NCBI GenBank assembly: GCA_964433975.1
Contig: CAYSSS010000006.1
Span: forward strand, 1 to 47,749
DNA from: 2-01-FULL-45-10 sp964433975
GTDB lineage: Bacteria; Omnitrophota; Gorgyraeia; 2-01-FULL-45-10
Reading direction: 5' to 3'
Length of the DNA: 47,749 nt
Below, in pieces: positions 22,859 through 29,036 of the stretch; position 1 is the first letter of the stretch, and every line of letters begins with the position of its first letter. The position numbers were made by a program, and so were the translations under genes. A model generated the notes under the pieces. The model was not told the DNA's origin. It made no database searches and saw only the letters and a program-made list of their open reading frames with translations.

Positions 22859-23278
22859 TTGAAGATCATAAATGAAAAGATAAGACTGCACACCAAAGGA
22901 GCCACAGACCTGGTGGATATAACGGGTAAGGTCGCCGGCGCCTTAAGCGGCTCCGGACTCAAGAAGGGAAATGTCACCGTATTTGTCGTGGGCTCAACCG
23001 CCGCCATAACGACATTTGAGTACGAACCGGGCATGATAAAGGATGTGCGGGAACTGTGCGAGAAGCTTGTGCCGTCAAATAAGCACTATAGTCATGACGA
23101 GACATGGGGTGACGCGAACGGATTCAGCCACCTGAGGGCCGCCCTATTCGGCCCGTCGATCGTAGTGCCTTTTGAGTCCGGGAAGCTCTCCCTCGGAACA
23201 TGGCAGCAGGTTGTGCTGGCGGAATTCGATAACAGGCCACGCGACCGCGAGGTGGTAGTCCAGGTTATGGGTGAATAG
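22859..23278 (+). CDS. YjbQ family protein (UPF0047)
   Basis: 139 residues, the family length. The conserved core HYSHDETWGDANGFSHLRAAL and GPSIVVPFESGKLSLGTWQQVVLAEFDNRPRDREVVVQ are complete, including the invariant histidines and GTWQ. YjbQ proteins have weak thiamine-phosphate synthase activity reported; the true role is unclear. The start is TTG at 22859, 9 bp after the rubredoxin stop. Confidence 0.9.
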   Translation: MKIINEKIRLHTKGATDLVDITGKVAGALSGSGLKKGNVTVFVVGSTAAITTFEYEPGMIKDVRELCEKLVPSNKHYSHDETWGDANGFSHLRAALFGPSIVVPFESGKLSLGTWQQVVLAEFDNRPRDREVVVQVMGE

Positions 23279-23301
23279 TATAATTAGATGGTGATGACAT
23301 G

Positions 23302-23571
23302 ATGAAAAAACCTTCCCCAAAAAAGATCGTTATTATTTTATCGCTAATTTTGGCCGTCGCCGCGTCGTCCTATGCGGCGAATATAATCGATAAGGTGCTA
23401 TGCAAACAGGTCGTCCTGCGTAATAACAACGGCGTAACCGTATCGGTAAACCGTCTGACCGGACGGGTTGAATCCGTACTTAGCAACGGCCAGAGCGTCC
23501 CTCTTTCGAAAGAGCTTAAAAGACAGTTCCAGGCGGTATATGATGCCCAGGAAAATCCGCCAAGAAGATAA
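23302..23571 (+). CDS. Small exported protein, paralogue A
   Basis: 89 residues (an ATG three bases earlier is also possible): signal peptide to about residue 26 (SSYA|AN), then NIIDKVLCKQVVLRNNNG and VNRLTGRVESVLSNGQSVPL. The next protein repeats this plan (NILDRLIYKEVRVGNEK, VNKLSGKVEKKL), so they are tandem duplicates. No named family; the mature part looks like a small beta domain in the periplasm. Confidence 0.72.
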   Translation: MKKPSPKKIVIILSLILAVAASSYAANIIDKVLCKQVVLRNNNGVTVSVNRLTGRVESVLSNGQSVPLSKELKRQFQAVYDAQENPPRR

Positions 23572-23613
23572 TTTAACGCTTTACGTATTATGGAAAGATC
23601 ACGGAGGTGCCGG

Positions 23614-23865
23614 ATGAGAAAGGCCGTTTTGTTGCTATTGGCGTTAGTTGTATTTACCACGCCTTCATACGCGCTGAATATACTGGATAGGCTTATATAC
23701 AAAGAAGTCAGGGTCGGCAATGAGAAGGTTCTGGTGAATAAGCTCTCGGGCAAAGTCGAGAAAAAATTGGTCGACGCTAAATACGAGCCCATATCCTCGA
23801 CTAAGGGATGGGGAGGGATACCTTCGGAGCAGGATATGTACCAGGCCCGATATGATAGAAAATAA
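23614..23865 (+). CDS. Small exported protein, paralogue B
   Basis: 83 residues from the ATG at 23614, chosen because CGGAGG stands 6 nt upstream and the signal peptide (MRKAVLLLLALVVF, ending SYA|LN) begins there; an ATG at 23590 would add eight polar residues. The mature part matches paralogue A in the ILD-x-L-x-x-K-V and VNKL-GKVE segments. Confidence 0.75.
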   Translation: MRKAVLLLLALVVFTTPSYALNILDRLIYKEVRVGNEKVLVNKLSGKVEKKLVDAKYEPISSTKGWGGIPSEQDMYQARYDRK

Positions 23866-23902
23866 AAATCGAGTATAAAAGTACCAACAAAGGAGAGAAA
23901 AG

Positions 23903-24130
23903 ATGAAGAAGGTGGCGAAGTTGCTGGTGGGACTGATATTTATTGCCGCTCTTGTTATTTGCCAAAATGCTCTTGCGCAGGGATGCGGCGGTGGTTCTGG
24001 TAAATCGGCTGAAGGACCGGGGTCAAGCGAAGCGACGGAAGCGGATGAGCCGCTTATTCCTTACTCGGCTCCATACGATTCTCCTGATACTGGCGCAGAC
24101 AGAGCGGACGTCGACGAAGACGCCGAATAG
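23903..24130 (+). CDS. Small exported protein with Gly/acidic tail
   Basis: 75 residues: signal peptide 1-25 (ending ALA|QG), then QGCGGGSGKSAEGPGSS and an acidic end. AAAGGAGAG stands 7 nt before the ATG. Low complexity; no fold or family. Similar in plan to the protein at 17837. Confidence 0.68.
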   Translation: MKKVAKLLVGLIFIAALVICQNALAQGCGGGSGKSAEGPGSSEATEADEPLIPYSAPYDSPDTGADRADVDEDAE

Positions 24131-24145
24131 TTCCAGCAAAAGATC

Positions 24146-24187
24146 TAATCAGATTAGAATAATCAGATTAGAATAATCAGATTAGAC
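24146..24187 (+). repeat. Three tandem copies of a 14-bp repeat
   Basis: TAATCAGATTAGAA twice, then TAATCAGATTAGAC, in perfect 14-bp register. Each unit contains the palindrome TAATC-A-GATTA. The same unit is found inverted at 24741-24766, so the pair brackets the desulforedoxin-type gene and two 31-residue proteins. Confidence 0.85.
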
Positions 24188-24234
24188 TAGCCTAAACTAG
24201 CTTTATGGTAAGTATGGAATAGCGGAGGTGCGGG

Positions 24235-24441
24235 ATGAATGTTAAAAAGGTCGGAGAGAAATATCATTGTAATGTCTGCGGCAACGAAGTGGTAGTGACA
24301 AAAGTCGGCGGCGGAGAACTTGTCTGCTGCGGCCAGCCGATGGTAAAAATGGAAGATAAAGCTCACGAGGATTCTCTGCCTGAGTCTAATCCGCCCCAAT
24401 ACATAACCGGAGACCCGGAAATACCCGAAGAGCAGATGTAG
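24235..24441 (+). CDS. Desulforedoxin-type (desulfoferrodoxin N-terminal) iron protein
   Basis: 68 residues. YHCNVCGNEVVVTKVGGGELVCCG carries C-x-x-C and CC, the ligand set of the Fe(Cys)4 desulforedoxin centre, followed by QPM. The catalytic superoxide reductase domain is absent; the rest is a polar tail rich in Pro and Glu. It could be an electron carrier acting with rubredoxin. The ribosome site CGGAGG precedes the ATG. It stands between inverted 14-bp repeat clusters. Confidence 0.85.
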   Translation: MNVKKVGEKYHCNVCGNEVVVTKVGGGELVCCGQPMVKMEDKAHEDSLPESNPPQYITGDPEIPEEQM

Positions 24442-24485
24442 CGAATGGGCCTTGAGATTCCGGATCCCAACATCGGAGAAATGAG

Positions 24486-24581
24486 ATGTTCGAACAGATA
24501 ATAAGGCATAAATATTTCTTCCATTTTGCGATAGTCCTGGTCCTTATAACCGTGACTATCTTATTCATAATATTTAACTGA
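24486..24581 (+). CDS. 31-residue single-helix protein, paralogue 1
   Basis: MFEQIIRHKYF then one hydrophobic helix to the end. GGAGAAATGAG precedes the ATG. The next small ORF begins MIKEIIRHKYF and has the same length and plan, so the two are duplicates. That conservation is the main evidence for translation. Confidence 0.62.
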   Translation: MFEQIIRHKYFFHFAIVLVLITVTILFIIFN

Positions 24582-24636
24582 TGGTAGTGTAGTCTTGGGA
24601 TTTAGGATTACACGCCACCCTTGAAAGGAGAATGAG

Positions 24637-24732
24637 ATGATAAAAGAGATCATAAGGCATAAATACTTTGCTGTTATCGCAATAACCGTCTTTCTTATAA
24701 TCGTAGTCACGCTCTTCATTATTTATAGTTAA
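24637..24732 (+). CDS. 31-residue single-helix protein, paralogue 2
   Basis: Same length as paralogue 1, sharing the IIRHKYF start and a single C-terminal hydrophobic helix (VFLIIVVTLFIIYS). AAAGGAG lies 8 nt before the ATG. Function unknown. Confidence 0.65.
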   Translation: MIKEIIRHKYFAVIAITVFLIIVVTLFIIYS

Positions 24733-24740
24733 TAACCAGG

Positions 24741-24766
24741 TTAATCTGATTATTCTAATCTGATTA
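24741..24766 (-). repeat. Inverted copies of the 14-bp repeat
   Basis: One full unit in reverse orientation (TTCTAATCTGATTA, 24753-24766) and most of another (TAATCTGATTA, 24742-24752). With 24146-24187 it forms an inverted pair about 550 bp apart. Confidence 0.8.
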
Positions 24767-24803
24767 GGTTAAAGGAGATTTCGGAAATAACGGGGGTGCA
24801 AGA

Positions 24804-24926
24804 ATGGATGAAACTACGTTTAAAATAGTTGTAGGGATATTACTTATCTGTCTTCTTATAACCCCTATTGCTATTATAGTAACAATTTTTAAGTTCGCAA
24901 ACAAACACAAAAAGAAGAAGCCTTGA
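24804..24926 (+). CDS. 40-residue single-helix membrane protein
   Basis: MDETTFK then a long hydrophobic helix (IVVGILLICLLITPIAIIV) and a basic tail (NKHKKKKP). A GGGGG-rich ribosome site stands 5-6 nt upstream. The positive tail predicts its C-terminus inside. Confidence 0.6.
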   Translation: MDETTFKIVVGILLICLLITPIAIIVTIFKFANKHKKKKP

Positions 24927-24959
24927 TATTTTGGCAAACATAACATAAAGGAGGTAATT

Positions 24960-25103
24960 ATGGAATTGTTAGTGTTACTAAATTGGGGGGTGTGTGCAAA
25001 AATAGCATTATTGATTATATTTTTTCACATTTCAGGGAATATGATTAAGGGGCTACAAGAGAAATATTGCCCTCTATGCAAGCCAGATTCTTGTAATAAA
25101 TAG
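24960..25103 (+). CDS. 47-residue membrane protein with cysteine tail
   Basis: Strong AAAGGAGG before the ATG. One hydrophobic stretch (KIALLIIFFHIS) and a C-terminal CPLCKPDSC motif with three cysteines that could bind a metal. No family recognised. Confidence 0.6.
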   Translation: MELLVLLNWGVCAKIALLIIFFHISGNMIKGLQEKYCPLCKPDSCNK

Positions 25104-25136
25104 CTTTGAGATTTCGGAAAACATAACAAAGGAGGA
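25104..25136 (+). repeat. Recurring intergenic spacer motif (representative copy)
   Basis: TTTGAGATTTCGGAAAACAT followed by AACAAAGGAGG. Close relatives stand between small genes at about 22403, 22633, 24771, 24921, 25584 and 26572, usually right after a stop codon and often ending in the next ribosome site. Confidence 0.65.
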
Positions 25137-25140
25137 GCAA

Positions 25141-25248
25141 GTGGGTGATAAAGGCAAGAAAGATAAGGATAAACACAACAAACAAGTAGATATAGCAAAA
25201 AACGAAGCAAACAAGAAAAAACAAGGGCAAATACCCAAGCACCCCTGA
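25141..25248 (+). CDS. 35-residue lysine-rich peptide
   Basis: GTG start 5 nt after GGAGG. Almost entirely polar (DKGKKDKDKHNK, NKKKQGQIPK), no hydrophobic segment. It may be a nucleic-acid binder or a chance frame; the ribosome site and spacer motif favour translation. Confidence 0.45.
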   Translation: MGDKGKKDKDKHNKQVDIAKNEANKKKQGQIPKHP

Positions 25249-25297
25249 GTTTCAAAAAAGCTAAAATCAAGAAAATCATAGCGAGAGAGGAATGCGA

Positions 25298-25414
25298 ATG
25301 TTAATCATGCGACTTATTTCTATAGGGTTTCTGCTTGGCATTGGGATATATCTTGGGTTTATTTTTATTAGGATAATACTCTCGTTGTTTAACGATAAAA
25401 GGAAAATGAGATGA
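25298..25414 (+). CDS. 38-residue single-helix membrane protein
   Basis: MLIMRLISIGFLLGIGIYLG then a second hydrophobic stretch and a basic tail (NDKRKMR). GAGAGAGG upstream. Its stop overlaps the next start (ATGA), so the two are coupled. Confidence 0.55.
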   Translation: MLIMRLISIGFLLGIGIYLGFIFIRIILSLFNDKRKMR

Positions 25415-25575
25415 AGAAAAAACAAGTATCTCTTCCTCTATTGATAACAGGGGCGATTATAGCTTTGAACGGTATTTATTTACATAAAACTTTTCCTGAC
25501 TCGGCTGGTTTTAGTATAATACAGGTAGTCTTTTTGATAGTTGGTGCATTCATCTGTTTTAGGTCTCGAAAATAA
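25411..25575 (+). CDS. 54-residue two-helix membrane protein
   Basis: MKKKQVSLP then LLITGAIIALN and, after a short loop (HKTFPDSAG), FSIIQVVFLIVGAFICF with a basic end. Starts within the preceding stop codon (ATGA). No family recognised. Confidence 0.58.
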   Translation: MKKKQVSLPLLITGAIIALNGIYLHKTFPDSAGFSIIQVVFLIVGAFICFRSRK

Positions 25576-25583
25576 GAATTAAG

Positions 25584-25649
25584 CCTTGAGATTTCGGAAA
25601 AGATAACAAAAACATTATCCTTAACACCCCTCGTAAAATCTGCTGTAAT
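25584..25649 (+). promoter_or_regulatory. Duplicated spacer plus decayed promoter
   Basis: This stretch matches 26571-26637 with only a few differences. TTAACA (25621-25626), a 17-bp spacer and TGTAAT (25644-25649) correspond to TTAACA-N17-TATAAT in the other copy. The A-to-G change at the second -10 base should weaken it strongly. Confidence 0.6.
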
Positions 25650-25693
25650 CTCATTCGTATACAGCTTAAAGCTTATAACTTATAGCCGAAAAT

Positions 25694-25776
25694 GCTGGCG
25701 TAGCTTCCCGCCATGGCAATTAAACGGACGGGGCGGGACCCCGCCCCAGTAGATAAAGATGCTTGGCGGGGCAGTT
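25694..25776. repeat. REP-like hairpin element, degenerate copy 1
   Basis: It starts with GCTGGCGTAGCT, like copy 2, and keeps CCGCC...GCAAT...GATAAAGATGCTTGGCGG. It also contains a perfect hairpin GGGGCGGG/CCCGCCCC (25730-25747). Related to 26747-26808 and 44219-44280. Confidence 0.5.
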
Positions 25777-25793
25777 GGTAGAGCAGCGGTTTC
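25761..25793 (+). pseudogene. tRNA-Thr 5'-half remnant
   Basis: Twenty-two bases (25772-25793), covering the D loop to the anticodon loop, are identical to 26856-26877 of the intact tRNA-Thr. Identity stops inside the anticodon loop and no 3' half follows. The acceptor start is altered (GCTTGGC). The flanking promoter copy is decayed too. Confidence 0.7.
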
Positions 25794-26127
25794 ACATGCC
25801 GACTAGTTATTGACAGCATGTGGGACCTCTCTAAGTGTAAAGTCGGGTGTATGCGAGGTCTCGTAACAACAAATGGGCTGTTTTCATAACCCTCGCAATA
25901 GCAAGCACTTCCGCATATTCCCCGACGAGTAAGCAGAATTTCAATCTATCTGTATCTATCGGACTTACGGTGCAATTTAGCTGTCTTCTCAGCACAAAAA
26001 CAGCACAAAATAGAGACCCTAAAATATCCGATATTTGCCATTTCCTGGGTTATGGGGTATAGTTGTAGAAGATATTAACATTAGAGTAATAACTTCTGCA
26101 AAGCTGATAGAATAACGAAGGCGTAAG
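25794..26127. other. Intergenic stretch with structured sequence, no clear gene
   Basis: CACATGC (25793-25799) pairs with GCATGTG (25816-25822), and GACCTC (25824-25829) with GAGGTC (25855-25860), so the first part may fold. A 71-codon frame at 25847-26062 starts inside this structure and has no ribosome site. I see no supported gene; it may be debris inserted at the tRNA anticodon loop. Confidence 0.4.
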
Positions 26128-26571
26128 ATGAAAAAGATATTTGACACAACGGATTGGGTTTTGTTTATAAAATGTTTTGCTTGGATTGGAATATTGGGAC
26201 ATTCTTGGGATTTAATACAATTAATTCCTCTTACTTTGTCGGAAAAAAACTTAGATTTATTTCTTAGTATTTGGACATATAACTGGAAGATAGATAATCC
26301 TGCTCTTGGTATAAAAGTTTTACTTTCTACCGTTATTATTGATATATGTGCGATAACTTTCTGGATTGCTATTTTGAATATGAGAAATTGGGCACGTATA
26401 GGAATAATGCTATTGCGTATAATAATGAACTCAAAGAGCCTTATTATAGGTTATTTAATTGTTCTTTTTTCTTTAGAGACGGTATTAATTTACAATTTCA
26501 TTACGGTCAGTGTTACGGTTGTCATAATTTATTTCTTCACCCGTCCCAAAGTAAAGGAGCAGCTCAAGTAG
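26128..26571 (+). CDS. Four-helix membrane protein of unknown function
   Basis: 147 residues with hydrophobic segments near 10-35, 55-85, 90-110 and 112-138, and a basic C-terminus (RPKVKEQLK). Markedly AT-rich. Ribosome site weak (GAAGG). No family recognised; some resemblance in plan to small multi-helix integral membrane proteins found in accessory regions. Confidence 0.65.
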   Translation: MKKIFDTTDWVLFIKCFAWIGILGHSWDLIQLIPLTLSEKNLDLFLSIWTYNWKIDNPALGIKVLLSTVIIDICAITFWIAILNMRNWARIGIMLLRIIMNSKSLIIGYLIVLFSLETVLIYNFITVSVTVVIIYFFTRPKVKEQLK

Positions 26572-26608
26572 CCTTGAGACTTCGGAAAACATAACAAAAA
26601 CTTTATCC

Positions 26609-26637
26609 TTAACACCCCCTCCAAAATCTGCTATAAT
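26609..26637 (+). promoter_or_regulatory. Promoter upstream of a possible small RNA and tRNA-Thr
   Basis: TTAACA (26609-26614), 17-bp spacer, perfect TATAAT (26632-26637). It has a decayed twin at 25621. Confidence 0.7.
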
Positions 26638-26643
26638 CGCATA

Positions 26644-26743
26644 AACGAAGACGATAGTTCCCCCTCGCATAAGCATGTGAAAATTCTCTTCGATAATTTT
26701 CACATATGCTTCGGGGCAAAAAAATTTACGAAGTAAATTTTTT
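26644..26743 (+). ncRNA. Candidate small RNA or tRNA leader
   Basis: Predicted start 7 nt after the -10. It contains the hairpin GTGAAAATT (26677-26685) with AATTTTCAC (26695-26703), extended by AAGCAT/ATGCTT. It ends in AAAAAATTTAC-GAA-GTAAATTTTTT (26719-26743), a perfect 11-bp stem whose 3' arm supplies six T. It could be a roughly 100-nt independent RNA, or the first part of a tRNA-Thr precursor. Speculative. Confidence 0.35.
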
Positions 26744-26746
26744 AGG

Positions 26747-26808
26747 CTGGCGTAGCTCTCCGCCTTCGCAATCAATGAGCGATAGAGAAGATGCTTCGGC
26801 GGATTCGC
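26747..26808. repeat. REP-like hairpin element, copy 2
   Basis: GCTGGCGTAGCT, then TCCGCCTTCGCAATCAAT, about 14 bases, then GATGCTTCGGCGGAT. CCGCC pairs with GGCGG. The first 12 bases equal the first 12 of the adjacent tRNA-Thr. Confidence 0.65.
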
Positions 26809-26843
26809 CAACAATTTGTAGTTATTCATAGATGTTAATCAGT

Positions 26844-26919
26844 GCTGGCGTAGCTCAGTTGGTAGAGCAGCGGTTTCGTAAACCGCAGGTCGATGGTTCA
26901 ACTCCATTCGCCAGCTCCA
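26844..26919 (+). tRNA. tRNA-Thr (CGT)
   Basis: 76 nt with encoded CCA. Acceptor GCTGGCG/CGCCAGC, D stem GCTC/GAGC, anticodon stem GCGGT/ACCGC with loop TTCGTAA (anticodon CGT, reads ACG), T loop TTCAACT. A T-rich run follows and may terminate the transcript. Confidence 0.93.
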
Positions 26920-26949
26920 TTTTTTTCTTTCTTAATCGCGGAGGTTGAT

Positions 26950-27057
26950 ATGGCTGACAAAAACGAGAACATAATTACGTGGTTGGTGATCAATAAAGTG
27001 CTGACAGATATCGTCTCGAAATCGAAGCCTAAAAATAAAGATAGCGCCAGTCGCTAA
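26950..27057 (+). CDS. 35-residue peptide
   Basis: GGAGG stands 6 nt before the ATG. MADKNENIITWLVINKVLTD is followed by a lysine-rich tail. No membrane helix of full length. It lies 9 bp ahead of the AlkD-like gene and could be co-translated with it. Confidence 0.5.
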   Translation: MADKNENIITWLVINKVLTDIVSKSKPKNKDSASR

Positions 27058-27066
27058 GACGGGATC

Positions 27067-27768
27067 ATGTCGATAAAGAAGATCAAGGCGGCATTACGGC
27101 GTCATAAGGATGTAAAAAAAGCGAAGGTGCTTAAGGGGTTCTTTAAGACCGGAGCCGGTGAGTACGCCGAAGGCGATCTTTTCCTGGGGGTCACCGTCCC
27201 GGTACTAAGAAAGCTCGCAAGAGAGTTCAAGGATATAGAGCTAAGATCGTCGGTCGAACTATTAAGATCTCCCATTCACGAGGAGAGGCTGCTTGCTCTC
27301 CTCATCCTCATTCTTAAATACCGCGCTTCAGACAAAGAGGGCAAAGAAAAGATCTACCGGATATATATCGGGAACACCAGGTACATAAATAACTGGGACC
27401 TGGTGGATGTTACGGCGAAACATATCGTGGGGGACTACCTCCGCGACAGAGACAAGAGTATACTGTACAAGTTTGCGCGATCACCTATCTTATGGAATAG
27501 AAGAATAGCGATCCTTTCGACGTTCCATTTTATCGAGCGTCACCAGTTTGAGGACACGATAAAGATCGCCAGGATATTACTCCCGGACCGTCATGATCTT
27601 ATACATAAGGCTGTAGGGTGGATGCTCAGAGAAGTAGGTAAGCGTAGCCCCAAAAAAGAGGAAGATTTCCTGAACGCTCACCATAGATCGATGCCCAGGA
27701 CGATGCTCAGGTACGCGATAGAAAAATTCCCGGAAGCTAAAAGGTTAAGATACCTCAATAAGGGATGA
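27067..27768 (+). CDS. DNA alkylation repair protein, AlkD family
   Basis: 233 residues built of HEAT-like helical repeats. The AlkD residues are in place: W110 and D114 in NNWDLVD, R145/R146 in LWNRRIAI, W185 in VGWMLREVGK. AlkD removes positively charged alkylated bases such as 7-methylguanine without flipping them. Length equals the family's (about 237). The last codons overlap the next gene (ATGA). Confidence 0.92.
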   Translation: MSIKKIKAALRRHKDVKKAKVLKGFFKTGAGEYAEGDLFLGVTVPVLRKLAREFKDIELRSSVELLRSPIHEERLLALLILILKYRASDKEGKEKIYRIYIGNTRYINNWDLVDVTAKHIVGDYLRDRDKSILYKFARSPILWNRRIAILSTFHFIERHQFEDTIKIARILLPDRHDLIHKAVGWMLREVGKRSPKKEEDFLNAHHRSMPRTMLRYAIEKFPEAKRLRYLNKG

Positions 27769-29009
27769 TGAAGAAGATCATAATACTGATAGCGATAGTA
27801 GGCTTCACCGCGCTCGGCGTCTATACCGCGTGGCGGACGCATAATGGCTCGACGGACTTCGATACATTCTACTACGCGGCAAGGCATGTGATCGACGGCG
27901 TGCCGCTCTACGCGCCGGTAAAAGACGTGAGCCCGTATATCTATCCTCCGTTCTTCGCCTGCCTTATATCCCCGTTGGCACTGTTTGGCCTGGAAGTCGC
28001 CTCTTTCCTGTGGTATCTCTTGAGCCTGGCGCTATTCGCTATGTCAATGGCGGTAAGCGCTACTTTGATATTCGGCCATACCGACATCCGCAGGATGTGG
28101 GATAACGCTTTATTCCTGCCAAAGGCGCTATTTCTTGTGCTTGCAGGGGCAATATTCATAGATAACATATCGCTGCTACAGTCTAATATTCTCCTATTTT
28201 TTGCGGTCGTGACGGGCCTTTACTATTTCAAAAAGGGGCGACTCATGATCGGAGGGCTGCTATTCGGCCTCGCCATATCCATAAAGTTGTTACCGGCGCT
28301 ATTCCTGGCGTATTTTATCGTGAAGCGGAAGTTCAAGATGGCCGCCTGGTGCCTTATATGGATAGCGGTCTTTACACTGGTGGTGCCGTCACTATTTTTG
28401 GGCCCCAAAGGAACTCTCGACTCTCTCTCGTCGTGGAATAAGAGCATGTTCACCAAGTCCATATCCAGTGTCCCTAATGACGACATGATGGGGCAGATGT
28501 TCAATCCGGTCAATCAATCGATAACAGCATCTTTATCGAGGTGGCTGATAAAAAATGACGGTCCGATACTCTTCTGGAAGAACAACTGTTATAAGAAATA
28601 TCCGCGACTTTTGGCTAACTTCCAGGGCCCTTTATCAAGGTCTTCAGCGCTCGCCATATCCTATTCAATAGAGTTCTTACTTGTAGCTTTTACGCTCCTT
28701 TATTGCATGAGAAGAAAGAAGGGCGAGGAGAATTCCGCGCCCAACAGCGAATTTGCGCTCATATTCATAGCGTCCCTCTTTCTCGATCCTTTTCTCAAGA
28801 CGCCCCACCTTATCTTCATTATATTCCCGACCATGTTTATCGTCTCCTGCATAAAAGGCCGGCATATGAAGTACTTTGCCTTTACGGCTGCGGTCATCCT
28901 CTACCTTTCCCTGGGCGTAAAACTCTTCAGGATATTCGGTTTCGGGACGCTCTCTCTTTTGCTGCTATGGCTCTCGGTGCCGGCAGGCAGGAAAGATTTA
29001 CTTGTCTAA
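27765..29009 (+). CDS. GT87-family (DUF2029) polyprenol-linked glycosyltransferase
   Basis: 414 residues, about ten membrane helices. The N-terminus has the family signature: a helix, then DFDTFYYAARHVIDGVPLYA (acidic residues before the first long loop) and YIYPP. GT87 members transfer mannose or related sugars from polyprenyl phosphate to extracellular glycolipids or glycoproteins. Substrate not predictable. An ATG three bases later is an alternative start. Confidence 0.78.
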   Translation: MMKKIIILIAIVGFTALGVYTAWRTHNGSTDFDTFYYAARHVIDGVPLYAPVKDVSPYIYPPFFACLISPLALFGLEVASFLWYLLSLALFAMSMAVSATLIFGHTDIRRMWDNALFLPKALFLVLAGAIFIDNISLLQSNILLFFAVVTGLYYFKKGRLMIGGLLFGLAISIKLLPALFLAYFIVKRKFKMAAWCLIWIAVFTLVVPSLFLGPKGTLDSLSSWNKSMFTKSISSVPNDDMMGQMFNPVNQSITASLSRWLIKNDGPILFWKNNCYKKYPRLLANFQGPLSRSSALAISYSIEFLLVAFTLLYCMRRKKGEENSAPNSEFALIFIASLFLDPFLKTPHLIFIIFPTMFIVSCIKGRHMKYFAFTAAVILYLSLGVKLFRIFGFGTLSLLLLWLSVPAGRKDLLV

Positions 29010-29030
29010 GTCTCGCGCGTTCGGTACAAT
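29002..29030 (+). promoter_or_regulatory. Promoter of the MFS gene, predicted leaderless
   Basis: TTGTCT (29002-29007), 17-bp spacer, TACAAT (29025-29030). The ATG is at 29037, six bases after the -10, so the transcript should begin at the start codon. No ribosome site. The -35 overlaps the end of the preceding gene. Confidence 0.68.
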
Positions 29031-29036
29031 AATTTC

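Noticed and set aside
24146..24187. Short regularly spaced repeats as a CRISPR array
   Set aside because: The units are contiguous 14-mers without spacers and no cas genes are present.
25847..26062. 71-codon plus-strand frame in the tRNA remnant region
   Set aside because: Starts within a predicted hairpin, no ribosome site, low-complexity composition and no family resemblance.
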